DNA of 64,000 nt from Mycolicibacterium confluentis (lineage in GTDB: Bacteria > Actinomycetota > Actinomycetes > Mycobacteriales > Mycobacteriaceae): NCBI RefSeq assembly GCF_010729895.1, contig NZ_AP022612.1:4712001-4776000 (forward strand), written 5' to 3'. Positions 28,534-37,273 of the stretch are shown one piece after another. The notes beneath the pieces are model-generated. The model did not search any database. It was not told the origin of the DNA and was given only the letters and a program-made list of their open reading frames with translations. Numbering within the stretch: the stretch's first letter is position 1; every line of letters starts with the position of its first letter. Position numbers and translations under genes: made by a program.

Positions 28534-29148
28534 ATGGAAGAGACCGCACTTCTCACCGACGACGAGATCATTGCGCTGTGTGCCGCCGACGGGCGTCCGT
28601 GGCCATTGGGGTTGCCGACCGTCGATGCCACCCGTGAAGAATTGATCCGGGCAGGCATGCGCGGTATGCGGTCGCTGATGGTGCGCCGCCTCGCCGGCGG
28701 CAACGCAGATCAGCCCGGAGTGCGTCCGCATGAGCTGATCGCCCAGGATGTGGCGGCCTTCCTCGATGCGACAGTGCGGGTCGGAGCCTATCTTGCACCC
28801 GCAGAGGATCATTCGATGCTCGCTGGCGCCTCGGTGACCGCTGCTCAGACCACGGACGGTTGGGTCGTTGACTCCACCACGTCCGCCGGCGTCCATGCCC
28901 TGCGGGCGGCCACCTCCGACGAGGCCGCAGCGGCGGTCATCGAACTCGCCGAGAAGACCTACCGCGGTGAGTTCTTCGGCGACGAGGCTGAAGCAGCGAA
29001 CTGGGCGTGCGTGATCCGATTGGGTCACGGCACCTCCGGCAGCATCGTCCTGGGCTGGCGATCGATCAGTGGCACGGTCGACGGCACAGCTGTCCATGAG
29101 TGGGACACACAACTGATCCGCAACGCCTTCGGCGCGGCCGCCGCGTGA
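28534..29148 (+). CDS. Unknown protein co-transcribed with a WXG100 protein
   Basis: A 204-residue soluble acidic protein with no recognised domain. The N-terminus reads LTDDEIIALCAADGRPWPLG, and the end WDTQLIRNAFGAAAA; the middle has alternating strands. It starts 14 bases after the WXG100 gene. Location beside a WXG100 protein and absence of a signal peptide would fit a chaperone or immunity role, in the way EspG acts for other ESX substrates, but no sequence likeness to EspG is visible. Confidence 0.65.
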   Translation: MEETALLTDDEIIALCAADGRPWPLGLPTVDATREELIRAGMRGMRSLMVRRLAGGNADQPGVRPHELIAQDVAAFLDATVRVGAYLAPAEDHSMLAGASVTAAQTTDGWVVDSTTSAGVHALRAATSDEAAAAVIELAEKTYRGEFFGDEAEAANWACVIRLGHGTSGSIVLGWRSISGTVDGTAVHEWDTQLIRNAFGAAAA

Positions 29149-29151
29149 ACC

Positions 29152-29571
29152 TCAGAACGGGCTGAAGTTCTCCCGACTGACGAAGAAGCCACGCCCACCG
29201 GGAAGGTGCACGCAGGTGAGGCCATTCTCCTCAGAGGCACAACCGAAATCACAGGAGATCAGAGCACTCCCGTAGGGCAGCACATTGGCCTCCTGGGGTA
29301 CCTGCACGCCGCCCGTGCACACCCCGTCTTCGGCACCGTCGGCGGACAGCCACACGTGATCAGTTGCCCACGCGACCCCGAGGAGCGCGTTCGACGACGT
29401 CGCCCGGTGAACTGGGCTGCGCCGTCGTGGTCGTGACGGTCGGATCCGGTTGCGTCGACGCCGCACTGGAGGTGACCGGGGTGGGCTCCGACGCGGGTCC
29501 CTCGGGAGCCGAGCACGCGGTCAACGCGAACCATCGCACACCGCCAGCACCAAAGCGATCGACCGCACCAT
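29152..29571 (-). pseudogene. Disrupted secreted lipoprotein gene (two apparent frameshifts)
   Basis: Three short frames join into one plausible exported protein: an ATG at 29571 opens a hydrophobic leader (MVRSIALVLAV); a second frame continues with WFALTACSAPEGP, a lipobox followed by a Ser/Thr/Pro linker; a third frame (from about 29395 down) gives SNALLGVAWATDHVWLSADG to the end, ISCDFGCASEENGLTC...SRENFSPF, with four Cys. Each of the three parts looks like a genuine part of a mycobacterial lipoprotein, but none has the others in frame. Either a broken gene or read errors. It follows the kinase on the minus strand. Confidence 0.55.
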
Positions 29572-29607
29572 GTCCGAAGCCTGCCAGCCGCAGTGGATTT
29601 CGACGGG

Positions 29608-30915
29608 CTAACCGGTGCCGAAAGTCGACGCTCCGCTCAGCAGCGCCCAGACGATGAACGTGGCAAGCCCGATCACGATCACCACCACGGTGATCAACCC
29701 CGCGATGATGACCTTGGGACTGGCGCCAAGACCCGCGTCGGCGGGCTTCCGCGATGCGGCGGACACTCTGCGTGCAGGCTCGACCGGCACTCGTTGTGGG
29801 CCGGTCTGCGAGTGCGCCGCCAACGACCCGGTGCTGCGTGCCGATGCCTGGGTGAGTCGACGGGTGCGACGCTCGCGGTCGATCGCACACCAGGGGCAGT
29901 ACGGCGACGTGGCCGGCACCTGATGGCGACCGGATGGGCACCTGGTCAACTGGATCCGCAGCAGGTGCTCCCGCCACTCCTGTGCGGAAGGCCGCGCCGC
30001 GGGGTCCCGGGCCCCGTCGGTGAAGGCACGCACGAACAGGTGCTGGATCTCTGTGGGCAGGAAACTCAGGGGCGGGGCCAACGGATGAGTGTGCAGCCTC
30101 GAAGAAGGCCCGCCCGCCCAGCTCCCCGACCGTGCCAAGGTCAGCGCATCCGGTTGTTCGCCGTCCCCGACCCAGGTGCCCCGCATGAAGGGGTGATTGC
30201 CTGCCATGAGCAGTTGGTGGATGTGCACCGCAAGCGCAAACAGATCGGACTCCCTGTCACGCGCCAGGTTTCGCAGGTCTACACCGGCCAGTTCCGGGGC
30301 GGTGAACTCGGGCCGCCCTACCCCGCACAGGAATCGGCGGCCTGAGGTGTCGGTGAACTGCATCGAGTCGCAGTCCACCAACGTCACCTGGGTGGCATCC
30401 GAGACCAGAATGTTTCGCTCCTGAAAGTCACCGATCACCGCATCCACCCGGTGTACGACCTGCACGGCAAGACACAGGTTTGCGGCCGTGTTGACCAGGT
30501 GCTCCCAAGTCGCGTGCCGCGTCCACTGCGGCGCGGTGGGCAGGGGCTCCTCCCGATTCGACGGGTTGCTCATGGTGTGGATCTCGACCGCAGTCTCAGT
30601 GGCGATGCGCGGCATGACGAAACCGATCGCTCGGCCACCGTCGAAGATCAGGCCGGACGGCCACGTCAGCACCACGAATCCGTTGGGTTGCACGGCCCCC
30701 GGCGGAGGCGACGTGATCATCGCCGCGACTTTGTCTAGCTTGGACTGCAGATCCTTGAGGTCTGGATGAAAGACCTTGGCGGCCAGGTCCGGACGCTCCA
30801 GCACGCCGTACACCGTGCCCTCACCCGCTTTGGCCAGGACCGGATGCAGCGTGAGCGGCGCACCGGAGGACAGCAGCACACGCCGCGTTCCCACCTCGAT
30901 TGGCCCTGTCGTCAT
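29608..30915 (-). CDS. TerY-P-type Ser/Thr kinase with zinc ribbon and C-terminal helix
   Basis: A 435-residue kinase-fold protein. Gly-rich loop AKAGEGTVYGV (about residues 28-38), Lys47 in LAAKVF, catalytic loop IGDFQERNIL (Asp163, Asn168) and the metal motif VDCDSMQF (Asp181) in place of DFG, as in this family. After the kinase comes a Cys/His cluster (Cys326, His331, Cys340, Cys343: SPYCPWC) that fits a zinc ribbon, then a linker and a single helix near 402-426 with a short outer tail. The start at 30915 overlaps the PP2C stop as ATGA; the longer frame from 31173 is spurious. Third gene of the vWA-PP2C-kinase set. Confidence 0.85.
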   Translation of the reverse strand: MTTGPIEVGTRRVLLSSGAPLTLHPVLAKAGEGTVYGVLERPDLAAKVFHPDLKDLQSKLDKVAAMITSPPPGAVQPNGFVVLTWPSGLIFDGGRAIGFVMPRIATETAVEIHTMSNPSNREEPLPTAPQWTRHATWEHLVNTAANLCLAVQVVHRVDAVIGDFQERNILVSDATQVTLVDCDSMQFTDTSGRRFLCGVGRPEFTAPELAGVDLRNLARDRESDLFALAVHIHQLLMAGNHPFMRGTWVGDGEQPDALTLARSGSWAGGPSSRLHTHPLAPPLSFLPTEIQHLFVRAFTDGARDPAARPSAQEWREHLLRIQLTRCPSGRHQVPATSPYCPWCAIDRERRTRRLTQASARSTGSLAAHSQTGPQRVPVEPARRVSAASRKPADAGLGASPKVIIAGLITVVVIVIGLATFIVWALLSGASTFGTG

Positions 30916-31847
30916 CGCCGCCACCACCGGCGTCGGCGCCCCGACTGTGACGGCGAATCCGATTGCACCGCAGCCATCGTCAGTTCCCCGTCCTGCGACG
31001 GCGGTTCGGACCACTCCACCCGGTACGGACCGATTGAGCCACCGGCCAGGATGGAACTGGGCCCAGTCGCCGCCAACACCAAGGTTTTGTCGTCTCCGGT
31101 CTGATCGTCGGCAATGCCGCGCAGCAGCGCCGCAAGCTGATCGGCACCCGTCCCGGCGCGCACGTGCTGCCATGAGCCGCGGAAGAACGGTTCATAGGGC
31201 TCCCCCGTCGCGATGTTGGTGATCTTATAGCTCATCCCGTCAGTGCTGAGGGCGAACGCCGTCACGCCTGATCGGACGCTGACTCGGAACGAATCCTCAA
31301 AGGCGCGTTCGGACTGCAGGAACGATGTGGTGTTGGCATACTCATCCTTCCGCTCGACGAGCAGCGTCTCGATCCGGCCGTCGACGTCGGCGGCGATCAC
31401 CCCGTCGCCGATCTGTCCGAAACTGGCCAGTCTGCGATCGACCACGGCCACGCTCAGCGTGGTCGACAGCAGCACGGCGTCCAGGCCGAGGGCCTCGGCC
31501 TGCCCCGTCACTCGGTGCAGCGCCTCGTCGAAAAGCCACCGCAGCATCTGCTCCGCCTGCACGGGGGTGGCGGTCCGGTAGTCGTCGACGAAGCCAGACT
31601 GCAGAGCATTGTCAAGAACGCTGCGGCAGGCCGCATGCGCACCCCACGCGGAGGTCCCCGTCACCGACCCCGCTCCATCGGCCACCGCCGCCACGATGAA
31701 ATCGCCTGCGACGCCGTAACTGTAAGCGTCGTCGCACCCCAGGCCACGGCGCTCATGCTCCCTCCCCGTCACCGAGGCCCCGCACACCGCCCACCCGATG
31801 CCGTCCTGCCGATCGTCCCGGCAGGCCGTCGTCACGCGCTCGTCCAC
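30912..31847 (-). CDS. PP2C-family Ser/Thr phosphatase
   Basis: A 311-residue phosphatase of the soluble PP2C (PPM) type: metal residues in GLGCDDAYSYG (Asp39/40) and AAVADGAGSV (Asp57), FGQIGDGVIA, and the late GDDKTLVLAA. No membrane helix; the last residues are very basic. It overlaps the vWA gene by 16 bp and the kinase by 4 bp, so the three are made together. It presumably reverses the action of the neighbouring kinase on shared targets, which could include the vWA protein or the FHA-containing ATPase. Confidence 0.88.
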   Translation of the reverse strand: MDERVTTACRDDRQDGIGWAVCGASVTGREHERRGLGCDDAYSYGVAGDFIVAAVADGAGSVTGTSAWGAHAACRSVLDNALQSGFVDDYRTATPVQAEQMLRWLFDEALHRVTGQAEALGLDAVLLSTTLSVAVVDRRLASFGQIGDGVIAADVDGRIETLLVERKDEYANTTSFLQSERAFEDSFRVSVRSGVTAFALSTDGMSYKITNIATGEPYEPFFRGSWQHVRAGTGADQLAALLRGIADDQTGDDKTLVLAATGPSSILAGGSIGPYRVEWSEPPSQDGELTMAAVQSDSPSQSGRRRRWWRR

Positions 31848-32536
31848 CCGCTGACCGAAGGCAGGGGGATGCGGTCACTCATGGATCCGAGCGCCTGATC
31901 GTCTCGCGCGAACTCCGAGGAGTTCGACACGTTGCTCAGCGACGCCGAAAGCCACTCGAACAGTTCGGCGTACTTCAGGCCCTCCAGCGGCGCGGGACTG
32001 CGTTGCACCGACAGTCGGGAGAGCTGCTGATAGTCCACACGCGGGCCGGCACCGACGGCGAAAACCGTGACACCGCGCGCGGCTTCGGCGGCGTTGAGCC
32101 GGGCCACGGCCGCGTCGAAACCGTCCAGATTCGGCTTGCCGTCGGTCAGCACCAGAATCCACGGCCGGTAGTACTGCAGGCCAGCGACCTTGTAGGCGTG
32201 CTTGCGGTCTTCGATGATGTCGAGGGCCAGGTCGATGCCCGCGGCCATATTCGTGGTGCCCGATGCCGTGAAGGGCACCGGTTGCAGGCTCCTGGCCTCC
32301 TGCATGGGAACCAGAACCGTGGCGAGAGTGCCGAAGGTCACGACGGCCACCTCGACGCGCTTGCTGGCGAGGCTCTCGTTGTGGAGATAGCTGGTGAAGG
32401 CGGCGAATCCACGCTCGAGCGCGGCGACGGGCTCGCCCTGCATCGACCCCGACACATCGGCCAGGACGACGCAGGCCACCCGGGGATCAGGGTTGGCATC
32501 GTTGAGTTCGACCGACCACCCCCAGTCAGACACCAC
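31832..32536 (-). CDS. TerY-like von Willebrand factor A domain protein
   Basis: A 234-residue cytoplasmic vWA protein with a full MIDAS metal site: Asp27-x-Ser29-x-Ser31 in LADVSGSM, Thr in ASGTTNMAAG, and Asp132 in LTDGKPN. The form and size match TerY of the tellurite/stress Ter systems, where vWA, PP2C and kinase genes form a set (the TerY-P triad). The start is a GTG at 32536 (a second GTG follows). No tellurite-resistance genes (terA-terF) are nearby, so here the triad serves other genes. Confidence 0.87.
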   Translation of the reverse strand: MVSDWGWSVELNDANPDPRVACVVLADVSGSMQGEPVAALERGFAAFTSYLHNESLASKRVEVAVVTFGTLATVLVPMQEARSLQPVPFTASGTTNMAAGIDLALDIIEDRKHAYKVAGLQYYRPWILVLTDGKPNLDGFDAAVARLNAAEAARGVTVFAVGAGPRVDYQQLSRLSVQRSPAPLEGLKYAELFEWLSASLSNVSNSSEFARDDQALGSMSDRIPLPSVSGWTSA

Positions 32537-32578
32537 CGCAACCCCTTCCCGACTCCGCCGGTTTCCGAGGAGATCTTC

Positions 32579-34168
32579 TCACTGGTCGGAGCTGGGGGAG
32601 CCGGAAGGGTTGGTGCTGCCGTATGTGGTTCCCGCGGCGAACCGCTGCGTGGACTGGGCCAGGACATCGGCCACCCGGTCGGGTGCGCCCAGCTCTGACT
32701 CCTGTTCCGGCCGGAAGATCCGGACGGTCGCGGGGCCCTCCTGAGCGGCGGGCGCCGCGAGCACGGTGGTGGGTGCCGCCCAATCGGCCGCTCGATCTGT
32801 CTGTGGCGTCGGCGACGGAGTGGGTCGGTGCCGCACCGGTGTGGCCGCGACGGTGCTACTCGTCACGAGCGCGATCGCCAGGAGCGCGAATCCCAATGCG
32901 CACAACGCCACATCGAACGTGCTGGTGATCTGCTGAGCCAGGGTGTTGCCGTAGACATCCGTGATGAGGGCGGGGTTCAGCGGCGGCACCCGCGGCACCA
33001 GCGCGACGCCGAGAATGACCCGGCACACCGTGAGCGCGAACAGGATTCCGTACAGGAGGGCCACCAGAAGTCTGGGCACGGCGACTCTGCGGGAGGTGTT
33101 GACGTACAGCCACATGGCCAGTAGGGCGGTCGCGAGGTCGAACGCCATCAGGGCGGCACCAATGTAGGGCGGGTCAGGCAGGTCCAACACCGCCGACACC
33201 ATCAGGTCGGCGATCCGCAGGACCGCTGTGCCGCCGCACCACACGGCGATGAGCACCAAGCACTTTCGAGCGGCTGCCCGCCACAGTGCCGCTCCCCCGG
33301 CGGACGTGGCCGCCAACACGACGCCCCCGCCGATGATCGCAGCCGCGGCCGTCCATGCCAGGTATGCCTCGAAGCCGACACCCACGGTCGATGCGCTCTG
33401 CGCGATGCCGTGGAACGCGTCCAGGTCCCGTCCGACCGGAAGGACCCAGACGAACACCCCGGCCGCCGCCACCGTCGCTGCCAGCAGCGTGGTCGCCAGG
33501 CGGCCCGCGGCATTCGATGAGACGATCCAGCGCGCGGTGACGATCACCGGCAGCAGAGCGACGACGCCGTAGAGCACCGCGGCGACGGCCACCACGAGGT
33601 TCTGGACTCCTGTGTCGGCGTCGCCGATGTTCGGCACCACAAAACGGGTGCGCCAGTAGAGATTGGCCAGTACCGCCACCACCGTCAGCGCCAGCGCGGT
33701 GAAGCCGATGGTCCGGCACACTCCCGATGCGGACGGCGCAGTGTCCAGCACCGCCCCCTCCGAGAAGACGGGCTGGGCGGCCAGCAGGGCGCCCGCCAGA
33801 CCGATCCACACCCCGGGGCCGACACCCGGCGGCACGTCTGCGGTGCCGCCGGTGCTGAAGGACTGCACCACGGCCCAGCCCAGGAAACCGACTGCCAGTG
33901 CGAGATACGGGACGTTGAGGACCAGCCGCAGCCGATTGACCCGGTCCGAGTCCGCGTGCGTCGCACGTCCGCCTCCCGCGTGGCTCAGCACCAGCGCGAC
34001 CAGCGACACCAGAGTCACCACGACCAGCAGGGCGAACACCCATGCGTTCGACCCGGCGATGCCGACGCCGAAGCGAATGTTCCATGGCAACATCGCCCCC
34101 ACGAGGAGGAGCCCAGCGGCCACGCCATCCCGAATCTGGTTCGGCCGATGCAGTTCGTTCGTCAACAC
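32579..34168 (-). CDS. Multi-spanning membrane protein (about ten to twelve helices), Pro-rich tail
   Basis: A 529-residue membrane protein with about ten to twelve helices (for example VAAGLLLVGAMLPW, AWVFALLVVVTLVSLVALVLS, VLYGVVALLPVIVTARWI, LLVALLYGILFALTVCRVILGV) and a cytoplasmic C-terminal tail of about 90 residues (RHRPTPSPTPQTDRAADW...). I recognise no family. The GTG at 34168 has GAGGG five bases upstream; an ATG at 34207 in frame overlaps the upstream gene. In this cluster, which lacks a clear EccD, its helix number makes it a candidate for the membrane channel of the secretion system. The upstream gene encodes a bitopic protein. Confidence 0.72.
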   Translation of the reverse strand: MLTNELHRPNQIRDGVAAGLLLVGAMLPWNIRFGVGIAGSNAWVFALLVVVTLVSLVALVLSHAGGGRATHADSDRVNRLRLVLNVPYLALAVGFLGWAVVQSFSTGGTADVPPGVGPGVWIGLAGALLAAQPVFSEGAVLDTAPSASGVCRTIGFTALALTVVAVLANLYWRTRFVVPNIGDADTGVQNLVVAVAAVLYGVVALLPVIVTARWIVSSNAAGRLATTLLAATVAAAGVFVWVLPVGRDLDAFHGIAQSASTVGVGFEAYLAWTAAAAIIGGGVVLAATSAGGAALWRAAARKCLVLIAVWCGGTAVLRIADLMVSAVLDLPDPPYIGAALMAFDLATALLAMWLYVNTSRRVAVPRLLVALLYGILFALTVCRVILGVALVPRVPPLNPALITDVYGNTLAQQITSTFDVALCALGFALLAIALVTSSTVAATPVRHRPTPSPTPQTDRAADWAAPTTVLAAPAAQEGPATVRIFRPEQESELGAPDRVADVLAQSTQRFAAGTTYGSTNPSGSPSSDQ

Positions 34169-34181
34169 AGTCCCTCGTGTG

Positions 34182-36509
34182 TCATCCGTTGCCGAACAGG
34201 CTGCCACCGAATGGCAGCTTCAGATCAGGCAGTGTCGGAATGGGAATCGACGGAATCGCCGGGGCGGGCGGCAGCACGGGCGCCGACGGCACCTCCACTG
34301 GCGCAGGCGCGGCGGGCGCCGGGATCGGCAGCTTCGGGAGCGACGGCAGCTCGAACTTCGGCGCCGGAGCCGGGACTGGAACTTCGACGGGCGCCGGCGC
34401 CTCGATCACCGGCTTGGGCAGATCGAGCACCGGCTTGGGCAGGTCGATGATCGGCCTCGACGGTGCCTCGATAACCGGCTTGGGCAGATCGATCGCCGGC
34501 TTGGGCAGATCGATCGCCGGCTTGGGCAGATCGACGACCGGCTTGGGTGCCTCGAACACGGGCTTCGACGGCGAATCGATGATCGGCAACTCGACCTTCG
34601 AGGGTGCCTCCGGCTGTGTGCCGCCAGGCTTCAGGCCGGGGATGTCGAGGGGCAGTGACTTGTCACCCACATCGATGCCGGGCAGCGTGCCCTCCGGGAC
34701 ATCGATCGTCAGGTCGGTGCCCGGACTCGTCTCCGGCAGCGGCACCTCAGGCTTGAAGATGGGTGCCGAGCCCTCCGTCCCGGGCAGCGACTGCACGACG
34801 TCGGGCGTCAGCGCCTCGGTGAGAATCGTCACCGGCGTGGTCTTCTCAGTTCCGCCGGTGGTCGGCAGGGATTCGAGCACCTTGGTGTCGACGATCTTGG
34901 AGTCGACGGGAAGCACGTCGGCCACCTTCGTGGAGGCCAACTCCGTGGTGCCAGATTCGAAGATCTGCATCGGGATCGCATCTGTGTCCGGGACCCCGTC
35001 GGCGACCTTCTTGGTGGTGCTGAAGAGCGGCCCCTTGTCCTGCGGGACCAACGCGATCTCACCCACGTCCGACAGATCGGAGATTCCGCCGAACGTGGTC
35101 TCCGCGGCGCCGCTGAGGGTTTCGGCCGCCGCATTGCTGAACGGTGTGACGGTTCCGGCCGCGGCCTGCCCCATCAACCGCATGTTGCTGACGAAGGCGA
35201 GGACCTGGCAGGGGCTCCAACGTGAGAAGTCCGGGATCAGCCGGGTGAGGTATTCCGGCGCCTGCGCCACTGCACCGGGACCGGGGACACCCCCGCCGGC
35301 CAACCGCTCCACGGTGTTCTGCACGCCGATCGTTCCGTCGCTGTAGTACTTGATGGTCTGTGCGCCAGCGTCGCCGATGCTGCGGGTCGAGCTCATCAGC
35401 TTCGGCCGCAGGGTGCGGGCGTCGGGAACCTCGCCTGGGGCGGGGAGCTCCTCGATCGCGGTCCAGGCTGGCGGGTCAGGCGTCGTGCCCTGCCCGGGTG
35501 CCACCGGAAAGTACTTGCCCGCCAGCGATTCGTCGGTCAAGCGGACGGCCTGCGAGCTCACGGCGGGCCGAATGCCGATCGCGACGCTCACGGCGAGCGC
35601 TGCGAAGCCCACCACCACGAGCGCGGCAACGGCGCTGCCCAGCAGCAGCACCCGCGGGCGGCCCGCTGGGGCGTCGCCCTCCTCGAACTCGACCTCGTCG
35701 GGGTCCACGGCACTCAACGGCTGCATCGGCGTCTGCATCGGCACGACCGCCGAGTCCACGGCGCAGTCCTCCGCCTCGTCGACCTCCGAATATGCCAACT
35801 GCTGCGCCTGCGGGCTCATCACGGTTTCGGCCGCGTTCAAAGAATCGCCTTGGGCGACTGGACCGCCCGCCGGCGACGCATGGAGCCCCGCCAGCGCCGC
35901 GCCGCGTGCCACTGCGTACTCGTGCCCCTCGGGCAGATGCAGTGGCACCGGTGACACCTGACGCAGGGCATCGGTCTCGGCACCGTCGCCGGACGCACCC
36001 AGGAGAACCACGCTCGTCGCGCCGCCGGGTTCCTCGCTGAACCGCTCCAACAACGCCCGGAAGGCTGCGTTGCGGTCGCCGTCGACGACCTGTTCCACCG
36101 CGATCAGCGCTGTGGCGTCGGCCTCGACGTCGACGATCGACAGCGCCGCGGTCTCACCGTCGCTGACCAGTGCGGCCGTCGTCGCTTCACCGACAAGAGC
36201 TTTGGTCGCCGCAGTCACCGCGCCCGAGTTCGACACCGCCGAGACATCGGCCAAGCCCGCACCCGCCAATGCCTCCACGACTGCCGTGACCCGATCCGGA
36301 TCCGGACTGCAGACGGTGGTGCGCACCAGTCGATGCCCGGATTCGGTGAGCATGCGGTCGGTCGACACCAGCGTCGACACCAGCGTGTCGGCGCCCTGGT
36401 CGGCCAGGTCGATCTGTGACTGGTCGATCACGGCGTGTGGCGGCGCGGCGTCGAGCAGTGCGATCCGCGCCGTCGCTTTGTCGACCGCCACCCCGAGCGT
36501 GACATTCAT
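34182..36509 (-). CDS. Bitopic protein: DUF7159-like N-terminus, one helix, Pro-rich repeat tail
   Basis: A 775-residue protein. The N-terminal 250 residues (MNVTLGVAVDKATARIALLD..., ALVSDGETAALSIVDVEADATALI) resemble the mycobacterial DUF7159 domain and look like an ASKHA/actin-like fold. A helix, PRVLLLGSAVAALVVVGFAALAVSVAI, lies near residue 300. The outer part has a mixed domain (LTRLIPDFSRWSPCQVLAFVSNM) and a Pro-rich repeat tail with repeated LPKPxIDLPKP units. The ATG at 36509 follows GGAGAGGTGGGGG. The tail could span or contact the cell wall. Head of the minus-strand operon that includes the membrane protein, vWA, PP2C and kinase. Confidence 0.72.
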   Translation of the reverse strand: MNVTLGVAVDKATARIALLDAAPPHAVIDQSQIDLADQGADTLVSTLVSTDRMLTESGHRLVRTTVCSPDPDRVTAVVEALAGAGLADVSAVSNSGAVTAATKALVGEATTAALVSDGETAALSIVDVEADATALIAVEQVVDGDRNAAFRALLERFSEEPGGATSVVLLGASGDGAETDALRQVSPVPLHLPEGHEYAVARGAALAGLHASPAGGPVAQGDSLNAAETVMSPQAQQLAYSEVDEAEDCAVDSAVVPMQTPMQPLSAVDPDEVEFEEGDAPAGRPRVLLLGSAVAALVVVGFAALAVSVAIGIRPAVSSQAVRLTDESLAGKYFPVAPGQGTTPDPPAWTAIEELPAPGEVPDARTLRPKLMSSTRSIGDAGAQTIKYYSDGTIGVQNTVERLAGGGVPGPGAVAQAPEYLTRLIPDFSRWSPCQVLAFVSNMRLMGQAAAGTVTPFSNAAAETLSGAAETTFGGISDLSDVGEIALVPQDKGPLFSTTKKVADGVPDTDAIPMQIFESGTTELASTKVADVLPVDSKIVDTKVLESLPTTGGTEKTTPVTILTEALTPDVVQSLPGTEGSAPIFKPEVPLPETSPGTDLTIDVPEGTLPGIDVGDKSLPLDIPGLKPGGTQPEAPSKVELPIIDSPSKPVFEAPKPVVDLPKPAIDLPKPAIDLPKPVIEAPSRPIIDLPKPVLDLPKPVIEAPAPVEVPVPAPAPKFELPSLPKLPIPAPAAPAPVEVPSAPVLPPAPAIPSIPIPTLPDLKLPFGGSLFGNG
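34400..34560 (-). repeat. Coding tandem repeats of the Pro-rich tail
   Basis: Units of the form CTTGGGCAGATCGATCGCCGG recur with 24- to 30-bp spacing, encoding LPKPAID/LPKPVIE-type heptads to decapeptides. Copies at about 34484-34530 are near identical, so the tail length may vary among strains. Confidence 0.7.
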
Positions 36510-36710
36510 TCGAACCCCCACCTCTCCAATTACGCCGCCGAATTGCATAGCGATCGTCGCCGCGACGAGCTCACAGTGTGAACACCTGTCCGTGCAGAAT
36601 CAGCAAACGTCAATCAGCATCTTGGGCCAATCCTGACATTCGCACCACCCGTAGGGGTATCGGCCGTTCGGCGGACGCCGGTCCGCAGACGGTGTCATCC
36701 GACTATTCGG

Positions 36711-37121
36711 TCACTGCAGGTGGACGTACAACCCGACCACGACGAGCCCAACCACCAGGTAAACGGCGCTGATGACGGTCGCGGCCCTGGCCAGGCTGGC
36801 GCCGCTCTCACCGGAGACCCGGATCTGGCGTTGCGCTACGTAAGACAGGGGCAGCGTCAGCGGAGCGATCACCAGACCGAGGAACAGGGCAGCCGCGAAG
36901 GACGCCGCGGCCAGTCGGTTCACCCGGGTGACCAGGAGCGTCACCGGCGCGGACGTCGCATCCGCCACGGGTGCGCCTGCGGCCACGTAGCCCGCGGCGT
37001 ACCTGCTGGGCGGCAGCGCCGAATCTCCCAACGCTTCCCCTCCTCTGGGCACAGAACCGGTCAGGCGCGTTCCACTCTGACGCTGCTCGCGAGCGCGGAC
37101 AATCGTACGATCGGGCGACAC
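36711..37121 (-). CDS. Small membrane protein (DUF4190-like)
   Basis: A 136-residue protein with a soluble N-terminal half and two helices (AAALFLGLVIAPLTLPLSYVA, AATVISAVYLVVGLVVVGLYVHL), separated by a basic stretch QRQIRVSGESG, like DUF4190 proteins. GTG start at 37121. It diverges from the RDD gene and may share a promoter region with the secretion operon. Function unknown. Confidence 0.65.
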   Translation of the reverse strand: MSPDRTIVRAREQRQSGTRLTGSVPRGGEALGDSALPPSRYAAGYVAAGAPVADATSAPVTLLVTRVNRLAAASFAAALFLGLVIAPLTLPLSYVAQRQIRVSGESGASLARAATVISAVYLVVGLVVVGLYVHLQ

Positions 37122-37273
37122 AGTTACGCGCGCGTTCGATGTGGCAAAGAATTAATCTCTTCTCCAATTGATCCCTGACGCGCCGGGCGGGCAATGCGTG
37201 CAGGTATCGCACATCACGGTCGTATCCCGGCCGTATAACGCTGCACGCGATGCGGCCCGGATGGAGACGGTCG

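Noticed and set aside
28534..29148. EspG-type chaperone
   Set aside because: Location fits, but length and sequence show no likeness to EspG, so it is left as unknown.
31832..32536. Tellurite-resistance operon
   Set aside because: The vWA, PP2C and kinase genes match the TerY-P set, but no TerD-, TerC- or TerB-like genes are present.
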